From positions 1 to 34,111 of the forward strand of contig CATJJD010000051.1 in NCBI GenBank assembly GCA_949740385.1: DNA of 34,111 nucleotides, given 5' to 3'. Shown here piece by piece: positions 1 to 8,492 of the stretch. The stretch's first letter is position 1. Each line of letters starts with the position of its first letter. The position numbers and the translations under genes were made by a program. The notes beneath the pieces were generated by a model, which was given only the letters and a program-made list of their open reading frames with translations, had not been told where the DNA came from and did not search any database. Source of the DNA: an uncultured Lachnospiraceae bacterium. GTDB taxonomy: Bacteria > Bacillota > Clostridia > Lachnospirales > Lachnospiraceae.

Positions 1-284
1 TGCTCTTTGATGCTGTCAATCAGAAGCTGCTTGCAGTCCGCCGGCTCCTTGATATGATTCTCTTTCACCTTGCGCCTCAGACTCTCCAGAATATCCTCTG
101 TGGCCCGCACCCCCAGATCTCCCATAATCAGAATCTCCTCCAGCTCCTCATAGAACTCCTCGTCAATTCTGGAAAAGCCGGAAAAAACAGAATCAATCCC
201 GGAAACGATCGTATCCCTCGTCTTCGTAAGCCCCTCCACCAGACGGGCAAAAAAACCCTTTTTTCCCTTCGCTTCTTCACTCAT
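1..284 (-). CDS. ftsY: Signal recognition particle receptor FtsY, N-terminal part (runs off the left edge)
   Basis: The reverse strand encodes about 94 residues beginning MSEEAKGKKGFFARLVEGL and continuing through an acidic helical stretch (EFYEELEEILIMGDLG). This matches the N domain of FtsY, the SRP receptor GTPase that docks ribosome-SRP complexes at the membrane. The GTPase (G) domain lies outside the window. The ATG at 282-284 is preceded by AGGGGA at a suitable distance; another ATG 7 nt upstream is out of frame. The ORF track missed it because it is open at the edge. It follows smc by 42 nt and is the last visible gene of the plsX-acpP-rnc-smc-ftsY cluster, an order known from many Firmicutes. 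The family call rests on the N domain plus context. Confidence 0.9.
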   Translation of the reverse strand, partial: MSEEAKGKKGFFARLVEGLTKTRDTIVSGIDSVFSGFSRIDEEFYEELEEILIMGDLGVRATEDILESLRRKVKENHIKEPADCKQLLIDSIKE

Positions 285-326
285 TGCTCATTCCCCTTTT
301 CTTATTCCCTTTTTGCTCCCGTGCTC

Positions 327-3300
327 TCACGCATCCAGATCGTCCTCAATCAGATTGACGCTGACAAGGGTCGAAATGCCCTTCTCCTGCATCGTAATGC
401 CGTATAGCCGGTCCGCAGCCGCCATGGTTCCCCGCCGGTGTGTAATCACAATAAACTGGGTGTTCTTCGTCAACCTGCTCAGATATTTTGCAAAGCGCGT
501 TACATTGGAGTCGTCCAGCGCCGCCTCTATCTCGTCCAGAAGACAAAACGGCGACGGCTTGAGCGCCTGTATTGCAAACAGCAGCGCAATGGCGGTGAGC
601 GCCTTCTCCCCGCCGGAGAGCTGCATCATATTCTGCAGCTTTTTTCCCGGCGGCTGAGCGATAATGCGGATGCCGCACTCCAGAATATCCTCGTCCTCCA
701 CCAGCTCCAGCGTGCCGTGGCCGCCGCCGAAGAGCTGCTTAAAGGTGCCGTCAAACTCCTTTTGAATCTCCGCAAACTTCTCCGCAAACTGCGTGCGCAT
801 GCCGGTGTCCAGATCGTCGATAATGCCCACCAGCGTCTGCTCCGCCTCCACCAGATCGTCGTGCTGCCCCTTTAAAAAGCCGTAACGCTCCGACACCTCC
901 CGGTACTCCTCAATGGCGTTGACGTTCACATCCCCCAGCTTTCGGATGTCGTCCCGAATCCGGGCAATCAGCTTCTTCAGCGCCCCGGCATCGCCGTAAT
1001 CCTCGTTTGACAGCTCCGCGGCGGCGTGGGGAGTCAGCTCGTATTCCTCCCACAGATAGTTGGTCTGGGATTCACTCTCCCCCTTCAGCTTCTCCTGCAC
1101 GCTGTTTAAACGGTAAATCTCCTTTTCCAGATCCGCCTGCCTTCTCGCCGTCTCCTCCTGCTTCTGGAAAAATCCCCGGTAGTCCTCGGACATCTTCTCC
1201 TTCTTCTCCAGATTCTCCTTAAGCTCCTGCTCCAGCCTCCCGTGGGACTCGGACGAAGCAAGAATCGTCTGCCGGATGGCCTCGATGTCCTCGGCCTTCT
1301 GCTTCACATCCTCCTTCGAGCGCCTGGCGTTCTCCAGAAGCTCCCTCGCCTCCCCGTCAAACTTTGCAAGCTCCCCGTCAATACGGTCCATATTTTCCTG
1401 CACAAAGGCCGCGTTCTGGCGGATGTTGGCAAGCTCCAGCACAATGCCGGACAGTCTGTCGTTTGCGGCGCTCTCAAGCTTTGTCTGCTCCGCCAGCATC
1501 TCCGTCAGCGCCTTCGACTCCTCGGAAATCTCCGCCTCCCGCCTCTCGGTGCGCTCCGACTCCTCCAGAATCGCAGCCTTTTCGCCGCTGATCTCCGCAA
1601 TCTGGTCTTCCATCTGGGCATTTTCCATCATCAGGTCCGCAAAAGCCGCCTCGCTCTCGTTTCGCTGCTGCCTTGCCTGCTCCTCGTTCATCTGAGCCGT
1701 GTTTAAGAGCAGCCGCTTCTGCTGCAGCGTCTCCCGCACCGAAGACAGCTCGTCGGCGGTCAGCTCCAGTGCCGTAGCGACGTCCTGCCTGCGGTTTTCC
1801 AGCTCCGACAGCTCCTCCTTCAGCTTCGAGAGCTTCCCCTCCAGCTCCTCGATCTCGCGGTTTCTCGCCAGAAGGTTGGAGGAATTTTTAAACGCGCCTC
1901 CCGTCATGGACCCGCCGGGACTTAAGTGCTCGCCCTCAAGGGTCACGATGTTCAGGCTGTAATTGTGCTTCCTGGCAAGGGCCGTGGCGTGGTCGATGGT
2001 ATCCACCACAAGCACCCGCCCCAAAAGGTACGCCGCCACCTCCTCGTATTTCCGGTCGCACCTGACAAGCCGGTTGGCAACGCCGATCACCCCCGGCTCA
2101 GCGGCTGCCGCGTCGTTTTTCGGATTGCTCCTTGCGCGGATGCTGGTGAGGGGCAGGAAGGTGGCGCGCCCGAAACGCTTTTCCTTCAAAAACGCGATCA
2201 TGCGCTTCGCCGTCTGCTCATCCTCCGTGACAATGTTCTGGATGCTGCCGCCCAGTGCGGTCTCGATGGCGGTTTCGTACTTTTTCTCCACCTGAATCAG
2301 ATCCGATACGACGCCCAGAAGTCCCGGGTTGTTTCCCTTCTGCTCCATCACTCTTCGGATGCTATTTCCGTAGCCGTCATAGCGCTCCGCAATGTTTTTC
2401 AGCGACTCCAGCCTGGACTGCTGTCTTAAGTACTGCGCCTTCTGCTCCTCCAAAAGCCTGCTGTTCTCCTTCGCCTTCCCTCGCCAGCTGCTTTCCTTCT
2501 CCGCCAGCGCCTGCTCCTCCTTTTTAACCTCCAGGACTTCCGCTTCCAGCTCTTTTCGTTTTGTTTCGTACTGGCCCAGCACGGCGTTTAAGTCCGCCTC
2601 CTGGGTTTTCCGGTCCAGAATGCGCCTTGCCAGCTCCGCCTTTCGGATATGGATCTGCTCCAGCATCGTGTCGCTGCGCTGTCTTTTCGACTGAATCTGA
2701 GCCTTTTTGTTTAACAGCTCAACAAGCTCCTTCTGGCCGCCGGATACCGCCTTGCTGCAGGCTGCAATCTTCTCCTGCACCGCCGCAAGCTCCTCCTTTG
2801 CCGCCTGCTGGTCTGACAGGGCCTGCTGCAGCTGTTCGTCGCTTGCCTCCTTCTTCTGGGCGTACTCACCCCTGGCTTTTTTTCGCTCCGCCTTCTCCTT
2901 TTCGATGGCGGCAAGGCGGCTCTTAAGATGCTCCTCCGTCATCTCCGCCGTATGGATCTGCTCGGTGAGAAGGGAAATCTGGCTCTCCAGCTTCTCCTGC
3001 ACCAGGGACGTATTGCCGATATTCTCCCGAAGCCCGGTAATCCGCTCCTCCATCGCCTCAAGGCCTGTGCCGAGCTGATCGTACTCCTCCCGGATTTTGT
3101 CGTAGTACGCGTTAGTCTCCTGCAGCTGGGCGTCCGCGATCCCATACTTCTCTCTGGCCTCCCGAAGCTCTGCCGCAATCCGCTTTTCCTCCAGCAGGAA
3201 CATGTTGACGTCGTACTCCTTCAGCTCGTTCTTCTTCTTCAGGTACGTTCTCGCTTTCTCCGCCTGCCGCTCCAGCGGGCCTACCTGCCGCTCCAGCTCC

Positions 3301-3887
3301 GCGAGAATGTCGTTGACGCGCACCAGGTTCTCCCGTTCGCTCTCAAGCTTCTTAAGAGCCGTGACCTTGCGCTTTTTAAACTTGACAATCCCCGCCGCCT
3401 CGTCAAAGAGCTCTCTGCGCTCCTCCGGCTTCCCGCTCAATATCCGGTCGATCTGACCCTGACCGATGATGGAGTAGCCCTCCTTTCCGATACCGGTGTC
3501 GTAGAAGAGCTCCGACACTTCTTTTAAGCGGCATGTGCTGCCGTTAATAAGGTATTCGCTCTCCCCCGAGCGGTACAGACGCCTGGCCACCACAACCTCC
3601 TCGTAGTCGATGGCCAGCTGATGGTCGGAATTGTCCAGTGTGATGGCAACGTAGGCGTAGCTTAACGGCTTTCGGTTCTCCGTTCCCGCGAAAATGACGT
3701 CCTGCATGGAGGCGCCGCGAAGCTGTCTCACCGACTGCTCCCCCAGCACCCAGCGGACAGCGTCCGACACATTGCTCTTTCCGCTGCCGTTTGGGCCGAC
3801 GATGCCGGTGATGCCGTTGTGGAAGTCAAAAACAATCTTGTTTGCGAAGGACTTGAACCCGTGCACCTCAATACTTTTTAAATACAT
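327..3887 (-). CDS. smc: Chromosome segregation protein SMC
   Basis: This 1186-residue protein has the full SMC architecture. A Walker A motif (GPNGSGKS, residues 31-38) lies near the N terminus. Long coiled coils rich in E, K, Q and A follow to about residue 500, then the hinge (about 520-680, including ETALGGSIQNIV), the returning coiled coil, and a C-terminal head with the ABC signature LSGGEKALTAIALL (from residue 1090) and Walker B FCLLDEIEAALDD (about 1114-1126). SMC dimers with ScpA/ScpB condense and segregate the chromosome using ATP. The length is normal for bacterial SMC. The start overlaps the end of rnc by 10 nt, indicating translational coupling, and ftsY follows. Confidence 0.98.
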   Translation of the reverse strand: MYLKSIEVHGFKSFANKIVFDFHNGITGIVGPNGSGKSNVSDAVRWVLGEQSVRQLRGASMQDVIFAGTENRKPLSYAYVAITLDNSDHQLAIDYEEVVVARRLYRSGESEYLINGSTCRLKEVSELFYDTGIGKEGYSIIGQGQIDRILSGKPEERRELFDEAAGIVKFKKRKVTALKKLESERENLVRVNDILAELERQVGPLERQAEKARTYLKKKNELKEYDVNMFLLEEKRIAAELREAREKYGIADAQLQETNAYYDKIREEYDQLGTGLEAMEERITGLRENIGNTSLVQEKLESQISLLTEQIHTAEMTEEHLKSRLAAIEKEKAERKKARGEYAQKKEASDEQLQQALSDQQAAKEELAAVQEKIAACSKAVSGGQKELVELLNKKAQIQSKRQRSDTMLEQIHIRKAELARRILDRKTQEADLNAVLGQYETKRKELEAEVLEVKKEEQALAEKESSWRGKAKENSRLLEEQKAQYLRQQSRLESLKNIAERYDGYGNSIRRVMEQKGNNPGLLGVVSDLIQVEKKYETAIETALGGSIQNIVTEDEQTAKRMIAFLKEKRFGRATFLPLTSIRARSNPKNDAAAAEPGVIGVANRLVRCDRKYEEVAAYLLGRVLVVDTIDHATALARKHNYSLNIVTLEGEHLSPGGSMTGGAFKNSSNLLARNREIEELEGKLSKLKEELSELENRRQDVATALELTADELSSVRETLQQKRLLLNTAQMNEEQARQQRNESEAAFADLMMENAQMEDQIAEISGEKAAILEESERTERREAEISEESKALTEMLAEQTKLESAANDRLSGIVLELANIRQNAAFVQENMDRIDGELAKFDGEARELLENARRSKEDVKQKAEDIEAIRQTILASSESHGRLEQELKENLEKKEKMSEDYRGFFQKQEETARRQADLEKEIYRLNSVQEKLKGESESQTNYLWEEYELTPHAAAELSNEDYGDAGALKKLIARIRDDIRKLGDVNVNAIEEYREVSERYGFLKGQHDDLVEAEQTLVGIIDDLDTGMRTQFAEKFAEIQKEFDGTFKQLFGGGHGTLELVEDEDILECGIRIIAQPPGKKLQNMMQLSGGEKALTAIALLFAIQALKPSPFCLLDEIEAALDDSNVTRFAKYLSRLTKNTQFIVITHRRGTMAAADRLYGITMQEKGISTLVSVNLIEDDLDA

Positions 3888-4582
3888 GACTGATTCCGCT
3901 CCCTGTACTCTCTGATCTTAAGAAGCGCCCGGTAGGCAGCCTCCTGCTCCGCCGCCTTCTTCGTGTGCCCGCTGCCGGTGCCCATGCACGTATCGCCGAT
4001 GCGCACCTCCACCGTAAAGCTCTTGTTGTGATCCGGTCCGGACTCGTCCGTCAGAACATAGGCCATGCTCTCGTGCTCTCCCTGCACCACCTCCTGCAGG
4101 ATAGTCTTGCTATCATAAAAGAGCTGCCTGTTCTCAATGTCGGTCAGAATGTTCTTCGACACGAACTCTTTTGCGATAGCAAAACCACCGTCCAGGTAAA
4201 TCGCCCCGATCACCGCCTCCAGCGCGTCCGAGAGAATGGACTTTCTGCCTCTGCCGCCGGTCAGATCCTCCCCTTTTCCGAGAAGCAGATAGTCGCCGAG
4301 ACTTAACTCCTCCGCACACGCCGCAAGCGTCGGCTCGCAGACAATGCTCGCCCGCAGCTTCGTCAGCTCTCCCTCCGGCAGATTATCATAATTGCGGTAC
4401 AGAAAATCGCTGGATGCAAGCTCCAGCACCGCATCCCCCAGAAACTCCAGCCGCTCGTTGTCCGAGAGCCTTTTCATATGCTTCTCGTTGGCGTAGGAGC
4501 TGTGGGTCAGCGCCTGTCTCAAAAGCCCCTCCCTTGTAAAACGATAGCCGATCACACTCTGAAATTCCTTCCAGTTACTCAT
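3878..4582 (-). CDS. rnc: Ribonuclease III
   Basis: The 234-residue protein cleaves double-stranded RNA in rRNA and mRNA maturation. The RNase III signature NERLEFLGDAVLEL is at residues 42-55, with the second acidic cluster in GRKSILSDALEAVIGAIYLDGG around residues 110-132. A C-terminal double-stranded RNA-binding domain occupies about 160-230 (GSGHTKKAAEQEAAYRALL). The start is supported by AGGAG seven nt upstream of ATG. The gene lies between acpP and smc, overlaps smc by 10 nt, and is preceded by a 111-nt gap that holds a short hairpin and a 10-bp tandem repeat. Confidence 0.98.
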   Translation of the reverse strand: MSNWKEFQSVIGYRFTREGLLRQALTHSSYANEKHMKRLSDNERLEFLGDAVLELASSDFLYRNYDNLPEGELTKLRASIVCEPTLAACAEELSLGDYLLLGKGEDLTGGRGRKSILSDALEAVIGAIYLDGGFAIAKEFVSKNILTDIENRQLFYDSKTILQEVVQGEHESMAYVLTDESGPDHNKSFTVEVRIGDTCMGTGSGHTKKAAEQEAAYRALLKIREYRERNQSCI

Positions 4583-4600
4583 CCATTATCTCCTCACAAT

Positions 4601-4640
4601 CTACTGACATATTCCGACATTTTCTGATATTTTCCGGCAT
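4601..4640. repeat. Degenerate 10-bp tandem repeat upstream of rnc
   Basis: Four consecutive 10-bp units on the plus strand (ctactgacat, attccgacat, tttctgatat, tttccggcat) share a pyrimidine-rich half and end in G-purine-pyrimidine-AT. They lie about 20 nt upstream of the rnc start in the acpP-rnc gap. Function unknown. Confidence 0.5.
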
Positions 4641-4652
4641 GAAAAGGCAGAA

Positions 4653-4675
4653 AGGAGCCCGCGCCCCGGACTCCT
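4653..4675 (-). terminator. Possible weak terminator or attenuator hairpin between acpP and rnc
   Basis: In the transcript direction AGGAGTCC pairs with GGGCTCCT (8 bp, one G-U pair) around a 7-nt loop, followed only by a broken T-rich stretch (TTCTGCCTTTTC). It may lower read-through from acpP into rnc or be an RNA processing site. Only the hairpin is seen directly. Confidence 0.35.
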
Positions 4676-4693
4676 GACAAATGAAAATCATGC

Positions 4694-4927
4694 CTAATTA
4701 TTGACCGCATTCCGGATCTGCTCCACCGCGTCAGCCACCGTGATGATCTTCTCCGCCTGCTCGTTGGGGATCTCAATATCAAACTCTTCCTCAAGTCCCA
4801 TAATAATCTGGAATACATCCAGAGAGTCCGCGCCGAGATCGTCGATAAACGTCGTATCCATCGTGATCTCATTCTCATCCACATTCAGCACTTCCACAAT
4901 AATCTTCTTCAGCTTCTCAAATTCCAT
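4694..4927 (-). CDS. acpP: Acyl carrier protein
   Basis: A 77-residue acidic protein beginning [20 protein letters not shown]. It carries the phosphopantetheine attachment motif LGADSLD, with the modified serine at residue 35. ACP shuttles growing acyl chains in fatty-acid synthesis and donates acyl groups to PlsX. The ORF track extends it to position 4990, but the real start is the ATG at 4925-4927, preceded by AGAAAGGAAGG; the extra 21 residues have no ribosome-binding site and do not resemble ACP. It lies 59 nt downstream of plsX in the same operon. Confidence 0.97.
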   Translation of the reverse strand: MEFEKLKKIIVEVLNVDENEITMDTTFIDDLGADSLDVFQIIMGLEEEFDIEIPNEQAEKIITVADAVEQIRNAVNN

Positions 4928-4986
4928 AACTGCCTTCCTTTCTGCGTCTCTTTTTGTTGCATGCAATATTATTTTTCTGCGTCCCG

Positions 4987-6024
4987 TCACAGGTCCGCAG
5001 TCTGCGGTTCTTCTCCGCCCGCGCCGATAATTCTCTCACGAATGATTCCGTTTATATCATTCTCATGAAAGGTTACGCACTGGTAGATCGAGTTGGTGAT
5101 CTCCTTTGCTTTGGAGCTGCCGTGGGTCTTGACCGCCAGACCGTTGAGTCCCAGCAGCGGCGCACCGCCGTACTCCGTGGCGTCAAATGCCTTAAGCGTC
5201 TTTTTCATGGCCGGCAGCGCAAGCGCCGCTCCCACCTTGCTTCTGACCGTGCTCATCAGCCCCTGTCTGATCGCAGAGACCAGGGTGGCGCTCAGCCCTT
5301 CATACAGCTTTAAAATGACATTGCCCACGAAAGCCTCGCACACAATGACATCCGCACTCCCTCCTGGAATCTCCCGCGCCTCGATGCTTCCGACAAAATG
5401 AATATCCGTGCATGCCCGAAGCAGCGGAAAGGTTTCCTTCACCAAAGCGTTCCCCTTCTCCTCCTCCGCGCCGATATTGACGATGGCGACACGGGGATTT
5501 TTCACTCCGACAACCTTTTCCATGTAAATCGCGCCCATCCTGGCGAACTGGACCAGATGCTCCGGTCTTGCGTCCACGTTGGCCCCGCAGTCGATCAGCA
5601 ACGATACCCCCGACGCAGTCGGGATTAACGGCGCAAGGGGCGGTCTTTTAATCCCACGGATTCGACCGATGATGGTCTGTCCGCCCACAAGCACAGCTCC
5701 GGAGCTCCCCGCGGTGACAAACGCGTCCGCCTCCTTCTGCTTTACCAGATTCATGCCAACTACCATAGACGACTGCTTTTTCTTCCGGATTGCCATAACC
5801 GGCGGCTCCGCCATCTCGATAACCTCCGGCGCGTCCACAATCCCGATTCTTTCTTTCGGGTACGAATGCCGCGAAAGCTCGCCTCTCACGACATCCTCCT
5901 TTCCCACGAGCAATACCTTGATATCCTCCCGGGAGGAAACCGCATCCACAGCGCCCTTTACGATCTCGGCCGGCGCGTTGTCACCGCCCATCGCATCCAG
6001 AGCCACTACTGTAATTGTCTGCAT
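4987..6024 (-). CDS. plsX: Phosphate acyltransferase PlsX
   Basis: The 345-residue protein converts acyl-ACP to acyl-phosphate, the acyl donor for PlsY in phospholipid synthesis. The N terminus [18 protein letters not shown] is the family signature, and the conserved [15 protein letters not shown] and [10 protein letters not shown] segments follow. The start at 6024 is chosen because AAGGAGGA lies just upstream; the longer ORF-track start at 6045 would place that ribosome-binding site inside the gene. It is the first gene of the plsX-acpP-rnc-smc-ftsY unit and has its own promoter downstream of the rpmF terminator. No fapR gene is next to it. Confidence 0.97.
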   Translation of the reverse strand: MQTITVVALDAMGGDNAPAEIVKGAVDAVSSREDIKVLLVGKEDVVRGELSRHSYPKERIGIVDAPEVIEMAEPPVMAIRKKKQSSMVVGMNLVKQKEADAFVTAGSSGAVLVGGQTIIGRIRGIKRPPLAPLIPTASGVSLLIDCGANVDARPEHLVQFARMGAIYMEKVVGVKNPRVAIVNIGAEEEKGNALVKETFPLLRACTDIHFVGSIEAREIPGGSADVIVCEAFVGNVILKLYEGLSATLVSAIRQGLMSTVRSKVGAALALPAMKKTLKAFDATEYGGAPLLGLNGLAVKTHGSSKAKEITNSIYQCVTFHENDINGIIRERIIGAGGEEPQTADL

Positions 6025-6054
6025 CGCTTTATCCTCCTTATGCATCTATTAGAG

Positions 6055-6083
6055 AATATACTATATCTCCATGTATAAATCAA
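6055..6083 (-). promoter_or_regulatory. Promoter for plsX operon
   Basis: On the minus strand TTGATT and TATATT are separated by exactly 17 nt, about 30 nt upstream of the plsX start and just past the rpmF terminator. This is a good vegetative sigma-factor promoter match. Confidence 0.65.
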
Positions 6084-6093
6084 TGTCTTATTG

Positions 6094-6143
6094 AAAAAAA
6101 ACAAAAGGTGCGAAATCTCATGACTTCCATAAGACTTCACACC
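6094..6143 (-). terminator. Rho-independent terminator of yceD-rpmF
   Basis: In the transcript, GGTGTGAAGTCT pairs with AGATTTCGCACC (12 bp including two G-U pairs) and is followed by TTTTGTTTTTTTT. It begins about 20 nt after the rpmF stop codon and separates rpmF from plsX. Confidence 0.85.
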
Positions 6144-6164
6144 CCCTGACGATCGGTTCCCGCT

Positions 6165-6344
6165 CTACTCCTGCGGAATGATTTCCTTCTTATTATAAGA
6201 ACCGCAGTTCTTGCAGACACGGTGAGGCATCATTAACTCGCCGCACTTGCTGCACTTCACAAGAGTCGGAGCAGACATTTTCCAGTTTGCTCTTCTTTTA
6301 TCTCTTCTCCCCTTGGAAGATTTATTCTTCGGACAAATCGACAT
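6165..6344 (-). CDS. rpmF: 50S ribosomal protein L32
   Basis: A 59-residue basic protein missed by the ORF track. It begins MSICPKNKSSKGRRDKRRAN, the L32 N terminus, and contains a zinc ribbon with CxxC pairs at residues 31/34 (KCSKCGE) and 44/47 (VCKNCGS). It is a component of the large ribosomal subunit; this is the four-cysteine, zinc-binding form. The start has an AGGAGG-like site, and the gene begins 4 nt after the yceD stop codon, the classic yceD-rpmF arrangement. A strong terminator follows. Confidence 0.97.
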   Translation of the reverse strand: MSICPKNKSSKGRRDKRRANWKMSAPTLVKCSKCGELMMPHRVCKNCGSYNKKEIIPQE

Positions 6345-6348
6345 TCCT

Positions 6349-6873
6349 TCACACCTCCTTAAACTTTTGAAATATATCAGCGATTGCCGCCATTCCCGGA
6401 TGAGGCTCTGTCTTCTGACAGCTGCAGTCCCTCTCGTTTAAGTTCGTCCCGCAGACCCTGCAGATTCCCCTGCAGTCATCCCTGCAGAGAACCTTCACAG
6501 GCCAGTTCACCAGAATCTCGGCGTACAGAAGCTTCTCTGTATCCAGCTCGTATCCGGTCAGGTAATCCGTCTCCTCCCCGTCCTCCTCCGACAGTCCGTC
6601 GCTTCCGATGCGAAACACTCTGTCAACGGAAAAACACAACGGCGTCTGAACCGGCTCCAGACACCGGCTGCACGCTATCTCCGCCTCGAGGTTCACCTCC
6701 GCGGATACGCGCACCGTTTCATTCTCCTGATTTCGGATATGAAACACGACAGGTTCCCTTCCTGTAATAGGAAAATCGCCCAGCCTGGAGCGGAAAGAAG
6801 TCATCACAATGTCTGCCTCACACTCCGTCTCCCTGTTTATGGACTTTGCAATCATTGAAAGATCAATATTCAC
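6349..6873 (-). CDS. yceD: YceD family (DUF177) protein
   Basis: A 174-residue protein of the YceD/DUF177 family, which is nearly always encoded next to rpmF and in some bacteria and plastids has been linked to 23S rRNA maturation. It carries the family's CSRCLEP motif near residue 90 and a C-terminal cysteine cluster (CRDDCRGICRVCG and DCSC) that could bind zinc. It starts with GTG at 6871-6873 behind TAGGAG. A near-consensus promoter lies directly upstream. Translation is probably coupled to rpmF (4-nt gap). The precise molecular role is not evident from the sequence. Confidence 0.9.
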   Translation of the reverse strand: MNIDLSMIAKSINRETECEADIVMTSFRSRLGDFPITGREPVVFHIRNQENETVRVSAEVNLEAEIACSRCLEPVQTPLCFSVDRVFRIGSDGLSEEDGEETDYLTGYELDTEKLLYAEILVNWPVKVLCRDDCRGICRVCGTNLNERDCSCQKTEPHPGMAAIADIFQKFKEV

Positions 6874-6899
6874 AGTATTCTCCTACCCACACTTAGACA

Positions 6900-6928
6900 A
6901 GTATATCTTTCTGCTTCCGCTTTGTCAA
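6900..6928 (-). promoter_or_regulatory. Strong promoter for yceD-rpmF
   Basis: Minus strand TTGACA, a 17-nt spacer and TATACT lie about 27 nt upstream of the yceD GTG. The consensus -35 box fits high expression of a ribosomal protein operon. Confidence 0.85.
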
Positions 6929-7017
6929 GAACTTTTTCAGTTACTTTTCACACCCACGCCGGTCGCTGCGCTGACTGATGCGGAGTATACCGCTGCACAG
7001 CCAAAGGAGCTGCCCCC

Positions 7018-7043
7018 GCGCCGGGCCTTATGGAACCCGGCGC
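7018..7043 (-). terminator. GC-rich hairpin downstream of ackA
   Basis: A perfect 8-bp inverted repeat (GCGCCGGG / CCCGGCGC) with a short loop lies about 20 nt after the ackA stop codon. No T-run follows, so it may be a 3'-end stabilising structure or a factor-assisted terminator rather than a classic intrinsic terminator. Confidence 0.5.
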
Positions 7044-7063
7044 CTGTGTGAACCGCAGCCTTT

Positions 7064-8254
7064 TTATTTTACAAGAGCGACGGTCTCGCGGCAGATTGCA
7101 AGCTCCTCGTTGGTCGGAATCACGCACACCTTCACGCCGGAGTCCTGCGTGGAGATCACCCGCTCCTCGCCCCGCACCTGGTTCGCCTCCTCGTCCACGG
7201 CGATTCCCAGGTATCCAAGATATGCAAGGATCATGCTGCGGATAAAGGACGTGTTCTCCCCGATTCCCGCCGTAAAGGCGATGGCGTCCACGCCGTTCAT
7301 CGCCGCCGCATAGGCTCCGATGTACTTTGCCACCCGGTACGCAAACACCTCGCACGCGTCTTTTGCCCGCTCATTGCCCTCGTTGTAGGCCGCCTCCAGA
7401 TCACGGAAATCGCTGGAGACGCCGGAGATGCCCTCCACGCCGGACTTCTTGTTCAGCACATTCATAATGCCCTCGATGTCCAGATTCTCCTTCTTTGCAA
7501 TGTACTCCATAATCGCCGGATCAATGTCGCCGGAGCGCGTTCCCATCACAAGCCCCTCCAGCGGCGTAAGTCCCATGGATGTATCCACACAGGAGCCGTT
7601 TAGCACGGCGCTGATGGAGGCTCCGTTGCCCAGGTGCGCCACGATAATTTTGGAATTATTTAAATCCATATTTAAGAACTCGGCGCAGCGCTTTGACACG
7701 AAGCTGTGGCTTGTCCCGTGGAAGCCGTAGCGTCTCACCTGGTACTTCTCGTAGTACTCGTAAGGAAGCCCGTACAGGTATGCTTTGCGCGGCATGGTCT
7801 GGTGGAATGCGGTGTCAAACACGCCCACCATCGGCACGTTCGGCATCAGCTCCTGGCACGCCCGGATGCCGATCAGATTGGCCGGGTTGTGGAGCGGCGC
7901 AAGATCGTTGCACTCCTCAACCTGCGCAAGCACCTCCTCCGTCAGAACGAAGGACGCCGCAAACTTCTCCGCGCCGTGCACCACCCGGTGTCCCACCGCA
8001 TCAATCTCCGACAGACTCTCAATGGCGCCGCTCTTCGGATTTACAAGAGCATCCAAAACCATCTGAATCGCTTCCTTGTGGGTCGGCATCGCAGACTCGG
8101 TGATCTCCTTGTCCATTCCGATCTTCTGGTACACCAGCCTGCCGTCAAGTCCGATCCGCTCGCACAGTCCCTTCGCAAGCACCGCCTCCGAGTCCGAGTT
8201 AATCAGCTGATACTTTAACGACGAGCTTCCGCAGTTAATGACTAATACGTTCAT
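7064..8254 (-). CDS. ackA: Acetate kinase
   Basis: The 396-residue enzyme interconverts acetyl phosphate + ADP and acetate + ATP, the ATP-yielding last step of acetate fermentation. Family landmarks are in order: [11 protein letters not shown] at the N terminus, GHRVVHGAE around residues 87-95, FDTAFH near 150, YGFHGTSH near 180, HLGNGAS near 210, GTRSGDIDP and FTAGIGEN near 330. The length is typical. The ATG follows AAGGGGG and a strong promoter. The usual partner pta is not beside it; instead ackA is divergent from tmcAL, whose enzyme uses acetate. Confidence 0.98.
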   Translation of the reverse strand: MNVLVINCGSSSLKYQLINSDSEAVLAKGLCERIGLDGRLVYQKIGMDKEITESAMPTHKEAIQMVLDALVNPKSGAIESLSEIDAVGHRVVHGAEKFAASFVLTEEVLAQVEECNDLAPLHNPANLIGIRACQELMPNVPMVGVFDTAFHQTMPRKAYLYGLPYEYYEKYQVRRYGFHGTSHSFVSKRCAEFLNMDLNNSKIIVAHLGNGASISAVLNGSCVDTSMGLTPLEGLVMGTRSGDIDPAIMEYIAKKENLDIEGIMNVLNKKSGVEGISGVSSDFRDLEAAYNEGNERAKDACEVFAYRVAKYIGAYAAAMNGVDAIAFTAGIGENTSFIRSMILAYLGYLGIAVDEEANQVRGEERVISTQDSGVKVCVIPTNEELAICRETVALVK

Positions 8255-8306
8255 TGTTTCCCCCTTATTTCTGAAAATTTAGAGTTATTTGAAAACCATT
8301 GTCTCT

Positions 8307-8335
8307 ATTATAAACATAATTCAATTTCCAGACAA
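8307..8335 (-). promoter_or_regulatory. Promoter for ackA
   Basis: Minus strand TTGTCT, a 17-nt spacer and a perfect TATAAT, placed 53 nt upstream of the ackA start. Confidence 0.75.
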
Positions 8336-8419
8336 GAGGAAAAACGCTTTTTTGCAAACAATATCGATACACCGCCTCAACGGTCACTTTGCCGAATCGG
8401 ATCATCCGGCAGAAATCAT

Positions 8420-8448
8420 TTGCAGCGGACAGCCATCCGTGCTATTCT
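8420..8448 (+). promoter_or_regulatory. Promoter for tmcAL
   Basis: Plus strand TTGCAG, a 17-nt spacer and TATTCT, ending about 45 nt upstream of the tmcAL start codon. It is divergent from the ackA promoter in the same 238-nt gap. Confidence 0.6.
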
Positions 8449-8492
8449 ATTGAAAATGCGCACCACAAATAACACCGAAGGCGGAGGGACAC

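Noticed and set aside
4987-6045. Longer plsX start at 6045
   Set aside because: The ribosome-binding site AAGGAGGA lies between 6045 and 6024, so translation must start at the inner ATG.
6046-6164. FapR operator in front of plsX
   Set aside because: I could not find a FapR-like palindrome in this gap and no fapR gene is adjacent; the strong hairpin there is the rpmF terminator.
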